A stretch of 64,000 nucleotides of DNA, taken from assembly GCA_030849465.1 (NCBI GenBank), contig JARVLF010000013.1, positions 310,001 through 374,000 on the forward strand, in the 5' to 3' direction. The position numbers and the translations under genes are program-made. Positions 1 to 9,497 of the stretch are shown piece by piece. Every line of letters begins with the position of its first letter. Position 1 is the stretch's first letter. Origin of the DNA: Moesziomyces globuligerus (Eukaryota; Basidiomycota; Ustilaginomycetes; Ustilaginales; Ustilaginaceae). The notes beneath the pieces are model-generated. The model had not been told where the DNA came from, made no database searches, and saw nothing but the letters and a program-made list of their open reading frames with translations.

Positions 1-1336
1 AGCGTTCGCGCTCCAACTCGGATGCCTCGTCCTACTCGTCCTCCGCTGGCTCCAGCCGCGCCTCGGTCTTCTCCTCGGAGATCGACGCCGCCTCCGACTC
101 GGGCTACGACTCGCAGACCAGCATCGGCGACCAGACTCCCTGCTCCCGCAAGAGCTCCATGAGCGAGGCCTCGTCGGCCCAGCACCTCGACAACCTCGCC
201 GCATGGCGCGCCGATCTGCTTGCTACCTCGCATGCCGAACGCGAGCGCTGCGCCAAGCGCATCCGTGACCTCCAAGGACAAGTCGTCAGACTCACCTCCG
301 AGGTCGTCGGCACCGTCGCGCAGCCGGCCCAGCCATATCTGCGGCCCCTCGACGATGTCAACATCGCCGCGGCTCCTGCTGTCGCCGCCCCCGTGGCAAG
401 CATCTCGCCAGCCTCGGCTTCATTGCCCTCGTCATCGTCTTCGGAGGCATCCAAGAATGCTCTCGTAGACTGCCTTGTTGGTAAGTATCGTCAGCACACT
501 CGTGCGGCTCGACACTGTTCGCCAAAGTCCACATGCTGATCGTCGCTCGTCGCCATCTGCTTTACCGCCTTGCCTCAGATGCTGCGTGCCGAACGTTGGA
601 CGCCATCTGGAATGCGTCGACGCCGTCGTCGGCGTGCGATCTCGCCAAGAAGAGCGCGCTGCCGCTGCAGGTGTTTGTGCGCGAGACGCTGCGCCGCGGG
701 CGCACCTCGTGCTCGACGCTGCAGGCGGCGCTGCTGTACTGCGTGCGGCTCGGCGAGGCGGCCAAGCGGTCGGCGCAGCACTCGCTGCGCGAGTCGTCGC
801 GCGCCGCAGGCGTGGCGATCGAGGTGGAGACCGATGCCACCTCGCCCATGGCCGGCATGACGCGCGAGGAGTTGAGCCTGATCCGATGCCCGCGCCGCAT
901 GTTTCTGGCGTCGGTGATGGTCGCCTCCAAGTTTGTGCAGGACCGCACCTATTCGAACCGCGCCTGGTCCAAGATCTCGGGCCTGCCGGTCAAGGATCTG
1001 GGCAAGCTCGAGCGCGCGTTTCTCAAGGCGATCGACTATCGGCTCGTGGTCTCGGACGCAGAGTGGCTCGCCTGGACCGCCGAGCTCAAGCGTGCGAGTC
1101 GCGCCGAGGCGGGCGAGGCGGGTGCGAGACGTAGCAGTCTCAGCCGCTCGCAGTCGGACAATGTGACGGGCGCCGCTGTCGCGCTCGACACGGAGCTGCG
1201 CGCGGCGAGTCCGCGCGAGCCCAGCCAGGTCCAGCCCAAGTATCGCCACCTCGTCGACGCCTCGCAGCAGCTGGCGAGGGAGAGTGCGGCGTTGCCGTTC
1301 CCTCGCCCGGCCATCGTCGCGTCGGCTGAGATCTAA
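1..1336 (+). CDS. Pho80/Pcl-family cyclin, 5' end missing
   Basis: Coding segments are <1..480 and 579..1336. The 98-bp intron (481-578) starts GTAAGT and ends CAG, and the split Asp codon restores the frame. The visible N-terminal part is Ser/Ala-rich and probably disordered. The second exon carries the cyclin fold, including a helix with LASVMVASKFVQDRTYSNRA and the SNRAWSKISGL block typical of PCL/Pho80-like cyclins (PF08613). Such cyclins bind and direct a Pho85-type CDK in phosphate, polarity or cell-cycle control. The C-terminal tail is again low complexity. The start codon lies upstream of the window, so total length is unknown. The subfamily (Pcl5, Pcl1/2 or Clg1-like) cannot be fixed from this part. 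It converges with the kinase gene at 1826-3250. Confidence 0.82.
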
Positions 1337-1825
1337 GCCGGGCGATCATGGGCTTGCTTGGCCCGGTGTCTCGAGGAGCAGGAACGCGGGGGCGGCAGTA
1401 CGCTTCCTCGGCTCTCGACACACAGGCGGGCGCGATTCAAAGCGGTTCTGTGGTCGCAGTTTGTTGTGCACTCGCATCGTCGTTGTACGAGTATGTCTAA
1501 GCATGGCACGCATCGTAAGCTCCGCTCTCTCTTTCCCTCACCCCTTTCCCTCTGTAATCCTCCCCCCTTCTCTCTCCCTCTCTCGATCGATCTATATCTC
1601 TCTCTCTCTCATCTTGCATCTTGTACCATCATCCCATCGCATTATGTTCCTTGCCCTCCCCCCGCGCGCTCTATCCTTAGTTCGTCCTCGCGCGTAGTGG
1701 TACGGTCGATGTTGTTGCAGGCAGATGCAAGCGTCGACCTTTGCCACTGGCTGCCAAGGATGTTGTTGGAGGGATGTGCGGGCTGGATGGGATCCGATTG
1801 TTGTGTTCGAAAATACTCTTCGTCA
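1337..1825. other. 3' intergenic space between convergent genes
   Basis: These are shared 3' flanks of the cyclin and the Cak1-like kinase. A pyrimidine-rich stretch of CT repeats lies at about 1528-1612. I see no further gene or RNA. Confidence 0.5.
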
Positions 1826-3250
1826 TTATTCCTCTTGGTGGGGCTGTGTGTCTAGGGCTGCGAGGAGGGCGGCGGCTGTGGGGCGGAGAGAGGCGGAGAG
1901 TTGGAGGGCAGGAGCGATGATGGTGTGTAGGAGCGGGTGGGGTGGGAGTGTGGAAGATAGGCCTGTGCCTGGGCTTGGGGGGAAGGGAAAGCGGTGCAGG
2001 GGGGGTTGGAAGTGTTGAGCTTCTGGCCATGAGTCGAGGCTGGAAGGTCGGCCTAGGAGAGCAAAGATGCTCGAGGCCAGACCGATGTCGCCGCGCTCGG
2101 GCTCGAAGAGAGGTTTGCGATAAAAGCCCGACTCGCTCCTCACCACGGGCGAGTCTTCCTGCCAAAACACACCGTCCGAGTCGGTGGGGGATGCAAGATG
2201 GGTATTCGACTCAAAGGCTTTTTGCCAATCCGACCGTTCATCATCCACACTGGTGGTCGATGCGGGGACGTGGATGAGAGGGGTTAGGAAGTGAGCGAGG
2301 GTGACGGCGGTAGCCCAGACATCGATCGCATAGGCATCGTAGCGCGTGGGCGAAAAGAGCAACTCGGGTGCACGGAACTCGCCCGTTCCAACCTGACACA
2401 CCATCCGCCCACCCCCACCCTCAGCCTCAGCCTCCTCGCGAATAGGATGGTCCGCACCGAGGAGCGAGCTGAGTCGATGCGCGGTATACGCCGTACCGAG
2501 GTCACACAGCTTGACCCCGCCCGTGTGCGCTAGGAGGATGTTGGCGGGCTTGACATCGCGATGCGCCACCCCGTGCTCGTGCAGAAACGCCAAACCTCCC
2601 AACACGCCCCTCGCCACCTCGACCATGAACCCATCCCTTGAACACCCCACCCCAGACCAAAGGTGTTGGAGCGACGCACCCGGTCTGTCACTCGTTTCGT
2701 TTTCGGTGACCGCTGTGGGTGTGGCGGCGAGCGAAGGTTCTCGGAGTACCTCGTCAAGCGTAGCCGGATAGAGCGGTAGGACGAGATCAACCTGCTCTCC
2801 AAACGGATCCGTCGTATCCTCAAACGCCGCCAGTAGCGGTACGATGTTCCGATGCGGTGGCAGGAGCGCGAGGAGCGCGAGCTCGCGCTCGATGCTGTGC
2901 GGACGTGGTTGCTCGTCGAGCTGCACCCGCTTGATGCACACCCACCCATCCACACCCTCGCCCTTGTCGACTTCGCTTGCGTACGCCTCGGCTCCTGCAA
3001 GGAGCGCGGTCTCGACCTGTCTCGAGCCGGAAGATCGCGCCGGCCACGGTGGTGGCACGACGAGCAACGACTTGCGGTAGATGGCGCTGCACAGTCCATC
3101 GCTATGCGCAATCAGGCCCGTTGCGCCTATGTCGAGCACCGCCGGCCCATCCGGGGCGAAGAGCGCTCCGCCGACCAGACGCCGCCGTAGTGCGGGCGTG
3201 GAGGAGCAAGAGGCGATGGCGTCGTCGAACGACTCGAGGAGCCCAGCCAT
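1826..3250 (-). CDS. Cak1-like protein kinase (CDK-activating type)
   Basis: Single-exon gene of 474 residues. The start was taken at 3248-3250 (MAGLLESF), where the kinase-related sequence begins. The open frame continues upstream to 3571, but that part has no family character and lies in the promoter shared with the next gene. Visible kinase features are the ATP lysine in WVCIKRV (K107), an alpha-C glutamate region (about 121-123), the catalytic loop HRDVKPANILL (D232), a DLG metal-binding motif (250-252) instead of DFG, and GEFRAPELL as the APE region. There is no clear glycine-rich loop, which is characteristic of monomeric fungal Cak1. Family role: activating phosphorylation of CDKs on the T-loop. 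The exact orthology is inferred; it could be another CDK-like kinase. Confidence 0.75.
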   Translation of the reverse strand: MAGLLESFDDAIASCSSTPALRRRLVGGALFAPDGPAVLDIGATGLIAHSDGLCSAIYRKSLLVVPPPWPARSSGSRQVETALLAGAEAYASEVDKGEGVDGWVCIKRVQLDEQPRPHSIERELALLALLPPHRNIVPLLAAFEDTTDPFGEQVDLVLPLYPATLDEVLREPSLAATPTAVTENETSDRPGASLQHLWSGVGCSRDGFMVEVARGVLGGLAFLHEHGVAHRDVKPANILLAHTGGVKLCDLGTAYTAHRLSSLLGADHPIREEAEAEGGGGRMVCQVGTGEFRAPELLFSPTRYDAYAIDVWATAVTLAHFLTPLIHVPASTTSVDDERSDWQKAFESNTHLASPTDSDGVFWQEDSPVVRSESGFYRKPLFEPERGDIGLASSIFALLGRPSSLDSWPEAQHFQPPLHRFPFPPSPGTGLSSTLPPHPLLHTIIAPALQLSASLRPTAAALLAALDTQPHQEE

Positions 3251-3602
3251 CGTCGTTGTGAGCGCCAAGACGGCGAGCAGAGGGTTCCGTGGCCAAAAAG
3301 GGTCCAACGAGACCAACACTTTTTCGCCCCTTTTATTGCAGCCGCAATTTGTTTTGATATTTCGATTGGCAAGCGGAAAACCCGCGCAAAAAGCGTAAAT
3401 CCTTTTGAAAAAGGCCCGTGCAAAATGACGCGATAGGACGTCGAAATGACCAACAAAAGTCGCCGGCGAGTCACAGCTCGCAATCCTCGCCTCTCGCCAC
3501 CATCCTCTCAACCACGCACATCTCGCATCGCACTCACAGCAGCTCCTGGAGCCAAGGGAAGCGGTCCACACTCGAGGCTAGCGAGCGTACTCGGCGTTCG
3601 GG
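3251..3602. promoter_or_regulatory. Bidirectional promoter region, Cak1-like kinase / DUG3-CoaC fusion
   Basis: About 350 bp separate the two divergent start codons. It includes an A/T-richer stretch around 3330-3400. No specific factor site was recognised. Confidence 0.4.
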
Positions 3603-5498
3603 ATGTGTCGGCTGCTGGTGTTCAAGGGGGCGGATCCGATCCAGCTGTGCCATCTGGTGACGCGGCCTGCGCATTCGATCATCAACCAGGCATTCGACTC
3701 GCGCTTGCGGCTCGATGCCACGCGCGCGGTCAACGGCGACGGCTTCGGCGTCGGATGGTACGACTCGACGCCCGATCCGGAGCTCGGTGCGGCGCCGTGC
3801 ATCTTTACCTCGGTGACGCCGGCGTGGAACAACCAGAACCTGCAGCGCATCGCGGATAAGATCAAGTCGCCGCTCGTCTTTGCGCACGTACGTGCCTCGA
3901 CGGCCGGCGCGCTTTCCGAGACAAACTGCCATCCGTGGAGGTACGGCCGGCTGATGTGGATGCACAACGGTCAGATCTCGGACTTTGCGCGCATCAAACG
4001 CCGCGTCCTCGCCTCGTTGCCCGAACCGCTCTTCCTCTTCCCCCAGGGCCACACGGACTCGGAATTCGCCTTCGCCGTCTTCCTCAGCCACCTCGCCGAT
4101 CCGCTCCAGACGCAGCCGTTCTCGCACCGTCAGCTCCAGTCGGCCATGCTCGCCACCATCCGCGACTTCAACGCCTGGTCGCGCGAGGCGGGCATCACCC
4201 AACCCAGCCTCATGAACTTTTGCGTCACCGACGGCGAGAGCGTCATCTGCACCAGGTACGTATCCAGCAAGACAGACCAGGCCGCTTCGCTCTACTTTAG
4301 CAGCGGCACCAGCTTCTACCAGCACGCGCCCGGAGCCTACAGGATGGTCAAGACCGACAAGCGCGAAAAGATGATCGTCGTCGCCTCGGAACCTCTGACC
4401 TTTGAAAAGGCCGACTGGATGGAGATCCCAACCAACACGCTCGTCGCCATCACCAAAAAGATGAACGTGCTTCAGCTGCCCATCGTCGACGAGTTTCATC
4501 TCGACAAGGCCGACGCCACCGTCCGCAGCCCCACCTTTGCCATCAAGACCGGCTTCCCGCCCAGCATGTCGGGCGCAACCGCCAACGCGACCCCGACCGC
4601 CAACACCGCCGCCAACATTAGCGCCGCCACAACCGCCACCATGTCCGCACCCACCATCGCCACCGCAGCCGCCGTCACGGCCGCCAGCACAACTGCAAGC
4701 GCTAGCGCAAGCGCAGCTGCGACTGAAGCAGCGGCGACAGCGCGGCAAGAGGCATCGACACGAGTGCTGCGGTCTGGGCACGGTGCAGTTTCGCGGCCGC
4801 CTGCGAGGCAACGCCCGCTGCATGTGGTTCTGGCGAGTACGGGATCGGTGGCGTCGGTCAAGATCCCGCTTATGGTCGAACGGCTGCTAGCGCATGCCAA
4901 CGTGCGCGTGCAGGTGATTGCCACCGATGCCTCTGTGCACTTCTACGATCCGCACGCGCTCGACCATCTCAACGGCCCCGAGGCCAAGGCTGGGTATGAT
5001 GTGACGTCGTTGGCGGCGGAAAACCGTTGCGCTGAAAAGCCCGGTCAGTGGGGGGTGGGGGGGTTGCCACGCGTGCACGTGTGGCGGAATGCGGATGAGT
5101 GGGCAGGGTTCGGGAGGGTGGGAGATTCGATCCTGCATATCGAGTTGCGGCGGTGGGCGGATGTGGTGGTCGTGGCGCCGTGTTCGGCCAACACGCTCGC
5201 GAGGCTCGCGGCGGGGATGGGCGATGATCTGCTCACGTGCTTCCTGCGTGCGCTTCCGAGCGAGGTTCCCGTCTGGCTCTTTCCCGCCATGAACACGCTC
5301 ATGTGGCAACATGCTCTCACCCACCGTCACCTCGAGACGGTCAAGGATACGTTGGGGTATGAGGTGCATGGGCCTGTGGAGAAGACGCTCGCGTGCGGCG
5401 ATACGGGTACGGGCGCAATGGTCCAGTGGGAAAGCATCGTGAGTATGATCGTCGAGAGGTTTGCTCTTCAGCTTCAGACTCCATCCCCAGCGCAATAG
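3603..5498 (+). CDS. Fusion: DUG3-like glutamine amidotransferase + phosphopantothenoylcysteine decarboxylase
   Basis: One uninterrupted frame of 631 residues. Residues 1 to about 300 are a class II glutamine amidotransferase like Dug3 of the glutathione degradosome: Met is followed by the N-terminal nucleophile Cys2 (MCRLLVFKG), then GDGFGVGWYD, a FAHVRAST block, WMHNGQI and a GHTDSE block. An Ala/Thr-rich linker spans about 317-396. Residues 399 to about 625 match the flavoprotein PPC decarboxylase/Hal3 family, the third step from pantothenate to CoA. It has the active-site His512 in ILHIELRRWAD, the flavin segment APCSANTLARL, PAMNTLMW with Asn564, and Cys598 in LACGDTGTGAM. All three catalytic residues are in one chain, so the CoaC half should be catalytically competent. 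A GTACGT at 4256 resembles a donor, but the protein reads through it with family-like sequence. The two-domain fusion is unusual and could link glutathione Cys salvage to CoA synthesis (inference). Confidence 0.85.
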   Translation: MCRLLVFKGADPIQLCHLVTRPAHSIINQAFDSRLRLDATRAVNGDGFGVGWYDSTPDPELGAAPCIFTSVTPAWNNQNLQRIADKIKSPLVFAHVRASTAGALSETNCHPWRYGRLMWMHNGQISDFARIKRRVLASLPEPLFLFPQGHTDSEFAFAVFLSHLADPLQTQPFSHRQLQSAMLATIRDFNAWSREAGITQPSLMNFCVTDGESVICTRYVSSKTDQAASLYFSSGTSFYQHAPGAYRMVKTDKREKMIVVASEPLTFEKADWMEIPTNTLVAITKKMNVLQLPIVDEFHLDKADATVRSPTFAIKTGFPPSMSGATANATPTANTAANISAATTATMSAPTIATAAAVTAASTTASASASAAATEAAATARQEASTRVLRSGHGAVSRPPARQRPLHVVLASTGSVASVKIPLMVERLLAHANVRVQVIATDASVHFYDPHALDHLNGPEAKAGYDVTSLAAENRCAEKPGQWGVGGLPRVHVWRNADEWAGFGRVGDSILHIELRRWADVVVVAPCSANTLARLAAGMGDDLLTCFLRALPSEVPVWLFPAMNTLMWQHALTHRHLETVKDTLGYEVHGPVEKTLACGDTGTGAMVQWESIVSMIVERFALQLQTPSPAQ

Positions 5499-6086
5499 CC
5501 CGCGTCGCAACGCGCTTAGCCAGCAGAGGTGGCTCTAATTCGATACCCTTGATGTTCTTTTGCCAGCTTCATGGCCTCGAAACCATGAGTAGGGGCGAGG
5601 GGGGGGGGGGGGGGGGAGGGTGTGAGTGAGAGCCAAAGGTACCTGTGCGCAGCGCCCGCGATGGGGTTGAGCGAAGACACGACCCGAATTCTGCACTGCG
5701 TCGAGTCGGAGACCCAAACATCGGTACGCAGGCGGTGGCCTCATTCTCTTCTCGCTAAGCCGTGGCGATGCGTCGCAAACCGCGTTGGACCGCTTGCTTT
5801 GGCGTCGACAATCCCCGGCGTCGCTGAGCATTGGCGTCCAACTCGCGCTTGGCATTTTCGCATGCTCCTGCTCCGCACTGCTCCGCAGCCCAGGCATGTG
5901 CGCATGTCGTGGCTTGGTCGCTTGAGCGCAAAGGGTCTGGAGTGGGGACTTGGTGGCGACGAGAGTCGACGGAATGTGTATGATGAGGCCACGGCGAGCT
6001 TGATTGCGTCTGCACGAGTGTGAGTCTATGAGTGATATGCATCTATCGAGGGATCGAGTCTGGCGTCCAAGACTATCTATAGTACT
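5499..6086. other. Intergenic region with poly-G tract
   Basis: This is the 3' flank of two convergent genes. It holds an uninterrupted run of 18 G (5599-5616). No plausible coding or RNA gene was seen. Confidence 0.5.
5599..5616 (+). repeat. Poly-G homopolymer, 18 bp
   Basis: Pure G run flanked by G-rich sequence. It could form a G-quadruplex. Its true length is uncertain because homopolymers are error-prone. Confidence 0.9.
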
Positions 6087-7979
6087 TCAAGCAGGGGTCG
6101 GACCACCTCTACGAGCCCCCCTGCCACGACCACGGTTGGGAGCTGCGCCCCTACCTCGTGCACCTCGGCCTGCATGGCCGCCCCTACCACCGCCGCCAGC
6201 GCCCGAGTTGGCGTAATGCTTTTTCCACATCTGCTGTTCGAGGATGGGTCGAGCGGGATAATCGTCCACCTTTCCTCCCGCAGTCCAGGGATGATGTCTC
6301 ACCGCCTCTGGGAGCTGCTTGAGCTCAGGCAACCAGGTGGCGACATAATCGCCGCGCGCATCGTAATCCTTGCCCTGCTTGATGGGATTGAACTGTCTGG
6401 ACGATCTGGGATCGTTACCGACGCCGGCGACGTACTGCCAGTTACCCCAGTTGGAGTTGGGGTCAAAGTCGACAAGCCAGCTCTCAAAGAGCTCGGCGCC
6501 GTGGCGCCAGTTCCAGCCAAGGTCCTTGGTGAGGAAGCTCGCCACGTTCTGCCGACCGCGGTTGGACATGAAGCCGGTTTGGACGAGCTCGACCATGTTG
6601 GCATCGATCATCGGAACGCCCGTCCTCGCCGTCGCCCATCGGACAAACGGATCCTTGCGGTCGGAAAGCGAGTGGGTGGATTTCCACTCGTACGCTTTCG
6701 ACTGCGCCGAACGCGGACTGATCACCTCCTCGATGCCTCCGAGCGTAAAGAGGTGCGAACCGAACTTCCAACCGACAAAGTAAAAGTAGTCTCGCCAAAG
6801 CAGCTCGAATAGGATCCAGTATCCTCCACCCTTGCCCTCGCCCGTGGCGGCGTCGAGCTCGGTCGCACGCTGAGCGATCAGCCGCGGCGAGAGCAACCCG
6901 TGCGCGAGGGCTGCGGCGAACTTGGTGCTGTAGTCGGCGCCGAGCATCTGGTTGCGCGTCTCCTTGTAGTGCGCCGCCGCCGACGCCTTCCCGCCCTTAA
7001 AGTAGCTCTCGAGTCGATCCAGCGCTTCCGTCTCACCCCCCTTGTAGGGAAAGGCGGAATGGGGCACTTGGAATTCGCCTGCACCCTTGGCGACCTGCGA
7101 GAGGAGCTCCTTGTGTCCGATGACGGGCTCATCGAGCAGCGGCTGGAGCAGATGCTTCTCCACCGTCTCCTTGCGGTCGAGACCCTGGGTGGATTTGGAC
7201 GAGAGGCAGAAGCAGCCGGCGCCGTCGGGGACGGTGACGTCGGCGAACGGTTTGAGCTTGGTCGGAGCCGGGTGAGGCGTGCGGAACATGTCGGGCGATT
7301 CGACCTGCTTGCGGAAGTGCGTAAAGACGTCCGGGAGCTGCTTGACCGGGAAGCCGAGGTCGCGCGAGTGGAGGAGCGACTTGCCCTCGAGCAGCTTGAG
7401 CGGACACTGGAGCTCGGAGAGGAGCGTGTCGAGTCGACGCTGCACGTTGACCTCCTCGGTGTTGATCTCGCGTCCGAGGTAGACCGCCTCGACGGTATCG
7501 CCCTTGTCGCGGATCGAGCGCACCAGCGCCGGCACGACGCTCTCGGGCGTACCGGCGAACATGGCCAGATCGCTCCCCACCGCACGCAGCCGCGTGCGCA
7601 GATCAAACACACTCTCGTTGATAAACCTAGCCAAGGAAAGCACAGTACCACGTCAGCCTTGACCGTACGCATCCATGACGATGAAAAAAGGGGGGGCTTA
7701 CTTTGTGCGGTGGACACCGGTTCTCCAGATGCCGAGTTCGCGCGTCTTGGCGAGCTGATCGGCACCCTTTCCTCCGCCCTCCTTGCCCGCCTTGACGAGC
7801 TGGGGGAAGCCCGAGACTTCGACGTGGCGCTGGTCCCAGACGTAGACGGGCAGGACGTGCGTGACGGGTTTCTTGAACGCCGCCGACGAGGGCGTAGGCT
7901 CCGCGCAGAGGTGGAAGATGGGATGATCGTGCAGACGCAGATCGTTGCGCAGCACCGCGATGAGTACGTTGCGAGTCAT
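6087..7979 (-). CDS. DASH-type cryptochrome / photolyase
   Basis: Exons are 7702-7979 and 6087-7626. The 75-bp intron (7627-7701) has GTAAGC and CTAG ends, and the junction restores HRTKFINESVFDLR. The protein is about 605 residues. The N-terminal photolyase alpha/beta domain starts MTRNVLIAVLRNDLRLHDHP. The C-terminal FAD domain includes WILFELLWRDYFYF, SNRGRQNVASFL and WRHGAELFESWLVDFDPNSN, all typical of CRY-DASH, which repairs UV dimers in single-stranded DNA and/or senses blue light. The last about 45 residues are Gly/Arg-rich with several RGG/RGR steps, as known for some fungal CRY-DASH proteins, and may bind nucleic acid. It is divergent from the Hsp110 gene across 1.5 kb. Confidence 0.93.
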
Positions 7980-8049
7980 GATGCTCCACTAGCCACGAAG
8001 AGCGACAGAGGATCTCGAGGATGTATGCTGATCGTGACGAAGAAGAAGA

Positions 8050-8052
<3 letters not shown>

Positions 8053-8094
<42 letters not shown>
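8053..8094 (+). repeat. GA dinucleotide microsatellite
   Basis: Near-perfect GA repeat with one interruption (AA at about 8080), in the upstream region of CRY-DASH. Confidence 0.9.
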
Positions 8095-8743
8095 TCTTGA
8101 ACCCAAAACGAAGGAGGCTACAAAGGTAGAAGAGGCGACGACGGTGAGTGTGTGCGAACGACGAAGCGAAAGGAGGAGGGTGTTGGGGGAAGGAAGATGA
8201 ATGAGCAAGCGGATTGAGGCGGGTGGGTGGCAGGAGGCCAAGGTGTGGTGGAGGCGGAGGGTAGGGGGTGAGGTAAAGCAGGCGCGGGCTATTGGACCCT
8301 TGATGTGTGGGCACACGAATGACGGTCGATGACGAGGAGAAGGTCTAGTGGCTGCGCGGCCAGCTTTCAGGGTCCAATGGCGTAAGGCACTTGTGCATCC
8401 CGAGCGAGCTCGAGCTGGGCTTGATCGTCGAGAGCCGAGAGCCGAGAGCCGCGGCGGCCAGGCTATGTGCGCATACGGTGCAGTCCACTTCTGGCTAGGA
8501 GGCTGGATGCGATCAGAGCGGGTCGGAATGCTGGGCCGATCTGGACCGGGATCGTGAAGATGAGCCCGCGCGAGCGAGCGGCAGGCGTCGTAGCTCAAGG
8601 CCAAGCGACGAGCTTAAGTGATGGTGCATTGCGTGCATTGCTTGACACGCCGCTCGATATAGAGCTCGTCGCTCGGCCGCGCAATGAGGTAATTGCGCAG
8701 CGGGAACAAGCCACGAGCGTTCCACCAAAATGTCATTAAAACA

Positions 8744-8753
8744 GGTCTAACAT
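8744..8753 (+). promoter_or_regulatory. GGTCTAACAT motif, copy 1
   Basis: Ten-base sequence found exactly again at 15771 and 25754, with one near copy at 15744. All copies are intergenic and near gene starts. A role as a promoter element is inferred from recurrence only. Confidence 0.35.
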
Positions 8754-9060
8754 TTGAGAGCCAATCTGATAGGCTTAACAATCAAGTGGGATTTTGAAAA
8801 TCATATCGGCCGATTTGGGATCGTCGCCTCATCTGGCCAGCCGCGATCACGAACTGTAACGTACCCAGCCACTTGGATCTGCACACAGTCACTCGAACCG
8901 GTCTCTAGCAGTGACGACAGTGATCCACAGCCGATAGCGGCGAAGATAGATGCGAAGCGGCTCAGCTATGGCTACCCGGATGCTCTCGAGGTGGTGAGGC
9001 TGCAACGCTGCGCCAAAGAGTGTGTATGCCTTGGCTGCAAGGAGGATCTGGGAGCATGGC

Positions 9061-9073
9061 GAATTTTCACGAA
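9061..9073 (+). promoter_or_regulatory. Heat-shock element upstream of Hsp110
   Basis: Three perfectly spaced inverted units, GAA nn TTC nn GAA, followed by an imperfect TTT unit. This matches the consensus bound by the Hsf1 trimer. It lies about 425 bp upstream of the Hsp110 start. A weaker two-unit GAAnnTTC is at 9294-9301. Heat-shock control of SSE1-type genes is known in yeast; use of this site is inferred. Confidence 0.6.
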
Positions 9074-9497
9074 GCTTTTTCGCATTTTTCGGCAGAAGCG
9101 AGAAGAACAAAAAGTGGCCAACGCGTCGCTGCGTCGCTGTCGTTGCCTCGCTTCGTTTTGTTGGTTTGTTGGTTGAGAAGAATCGCTCAGACGAACGGCG
9201 AAAATTTGAGCCCAGAATGAGGCATTCAACCGTCCGTCGTCGCATTTTCCTTTGGCTGTCAGAGCGCAGCAGCGCAGCAGCGCAGCGAGCCTAGAAGATT
9301 CGCTCAAGCCAGCGGTGGCAGGCTCAGCTGAGTCGCTTTTGCGCATACCGCACCACACTTGCCCTTCCCCACTACCACCATCCGCTACTTGAATCCAACT
9401 TCGATCGGGATCCCACCCTCAATCCTCGTATCGTCGTCTCGTGGCTTTCTCATCCGCCCCTTCATCCTCCCCAACCCAACCGAACCGCCCGCCCATC

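Larger units (their letters stand above)
7980..9497. promoter_or_regulatory. Long divergent promoter, CRY-DASH / Hsp110
   Basis: It contains a GA microsatellite (8053-8094), GGTCTAACAT (8744-8753), a heat-shock element (9061-9073), a short GAA/TTC pair (9294-9301) and CAGCG-type repeats around 9264-9288. Open frames here, such as 8754-9176, have no recognisable family and poor coding character. Confidence 0.55.

Noticed and set aside
3534..4823. 429-codon open frame on the minus strand
   Set aside because: Antisense to the DUG3-CoaC fusion; composition mirrors that gene.
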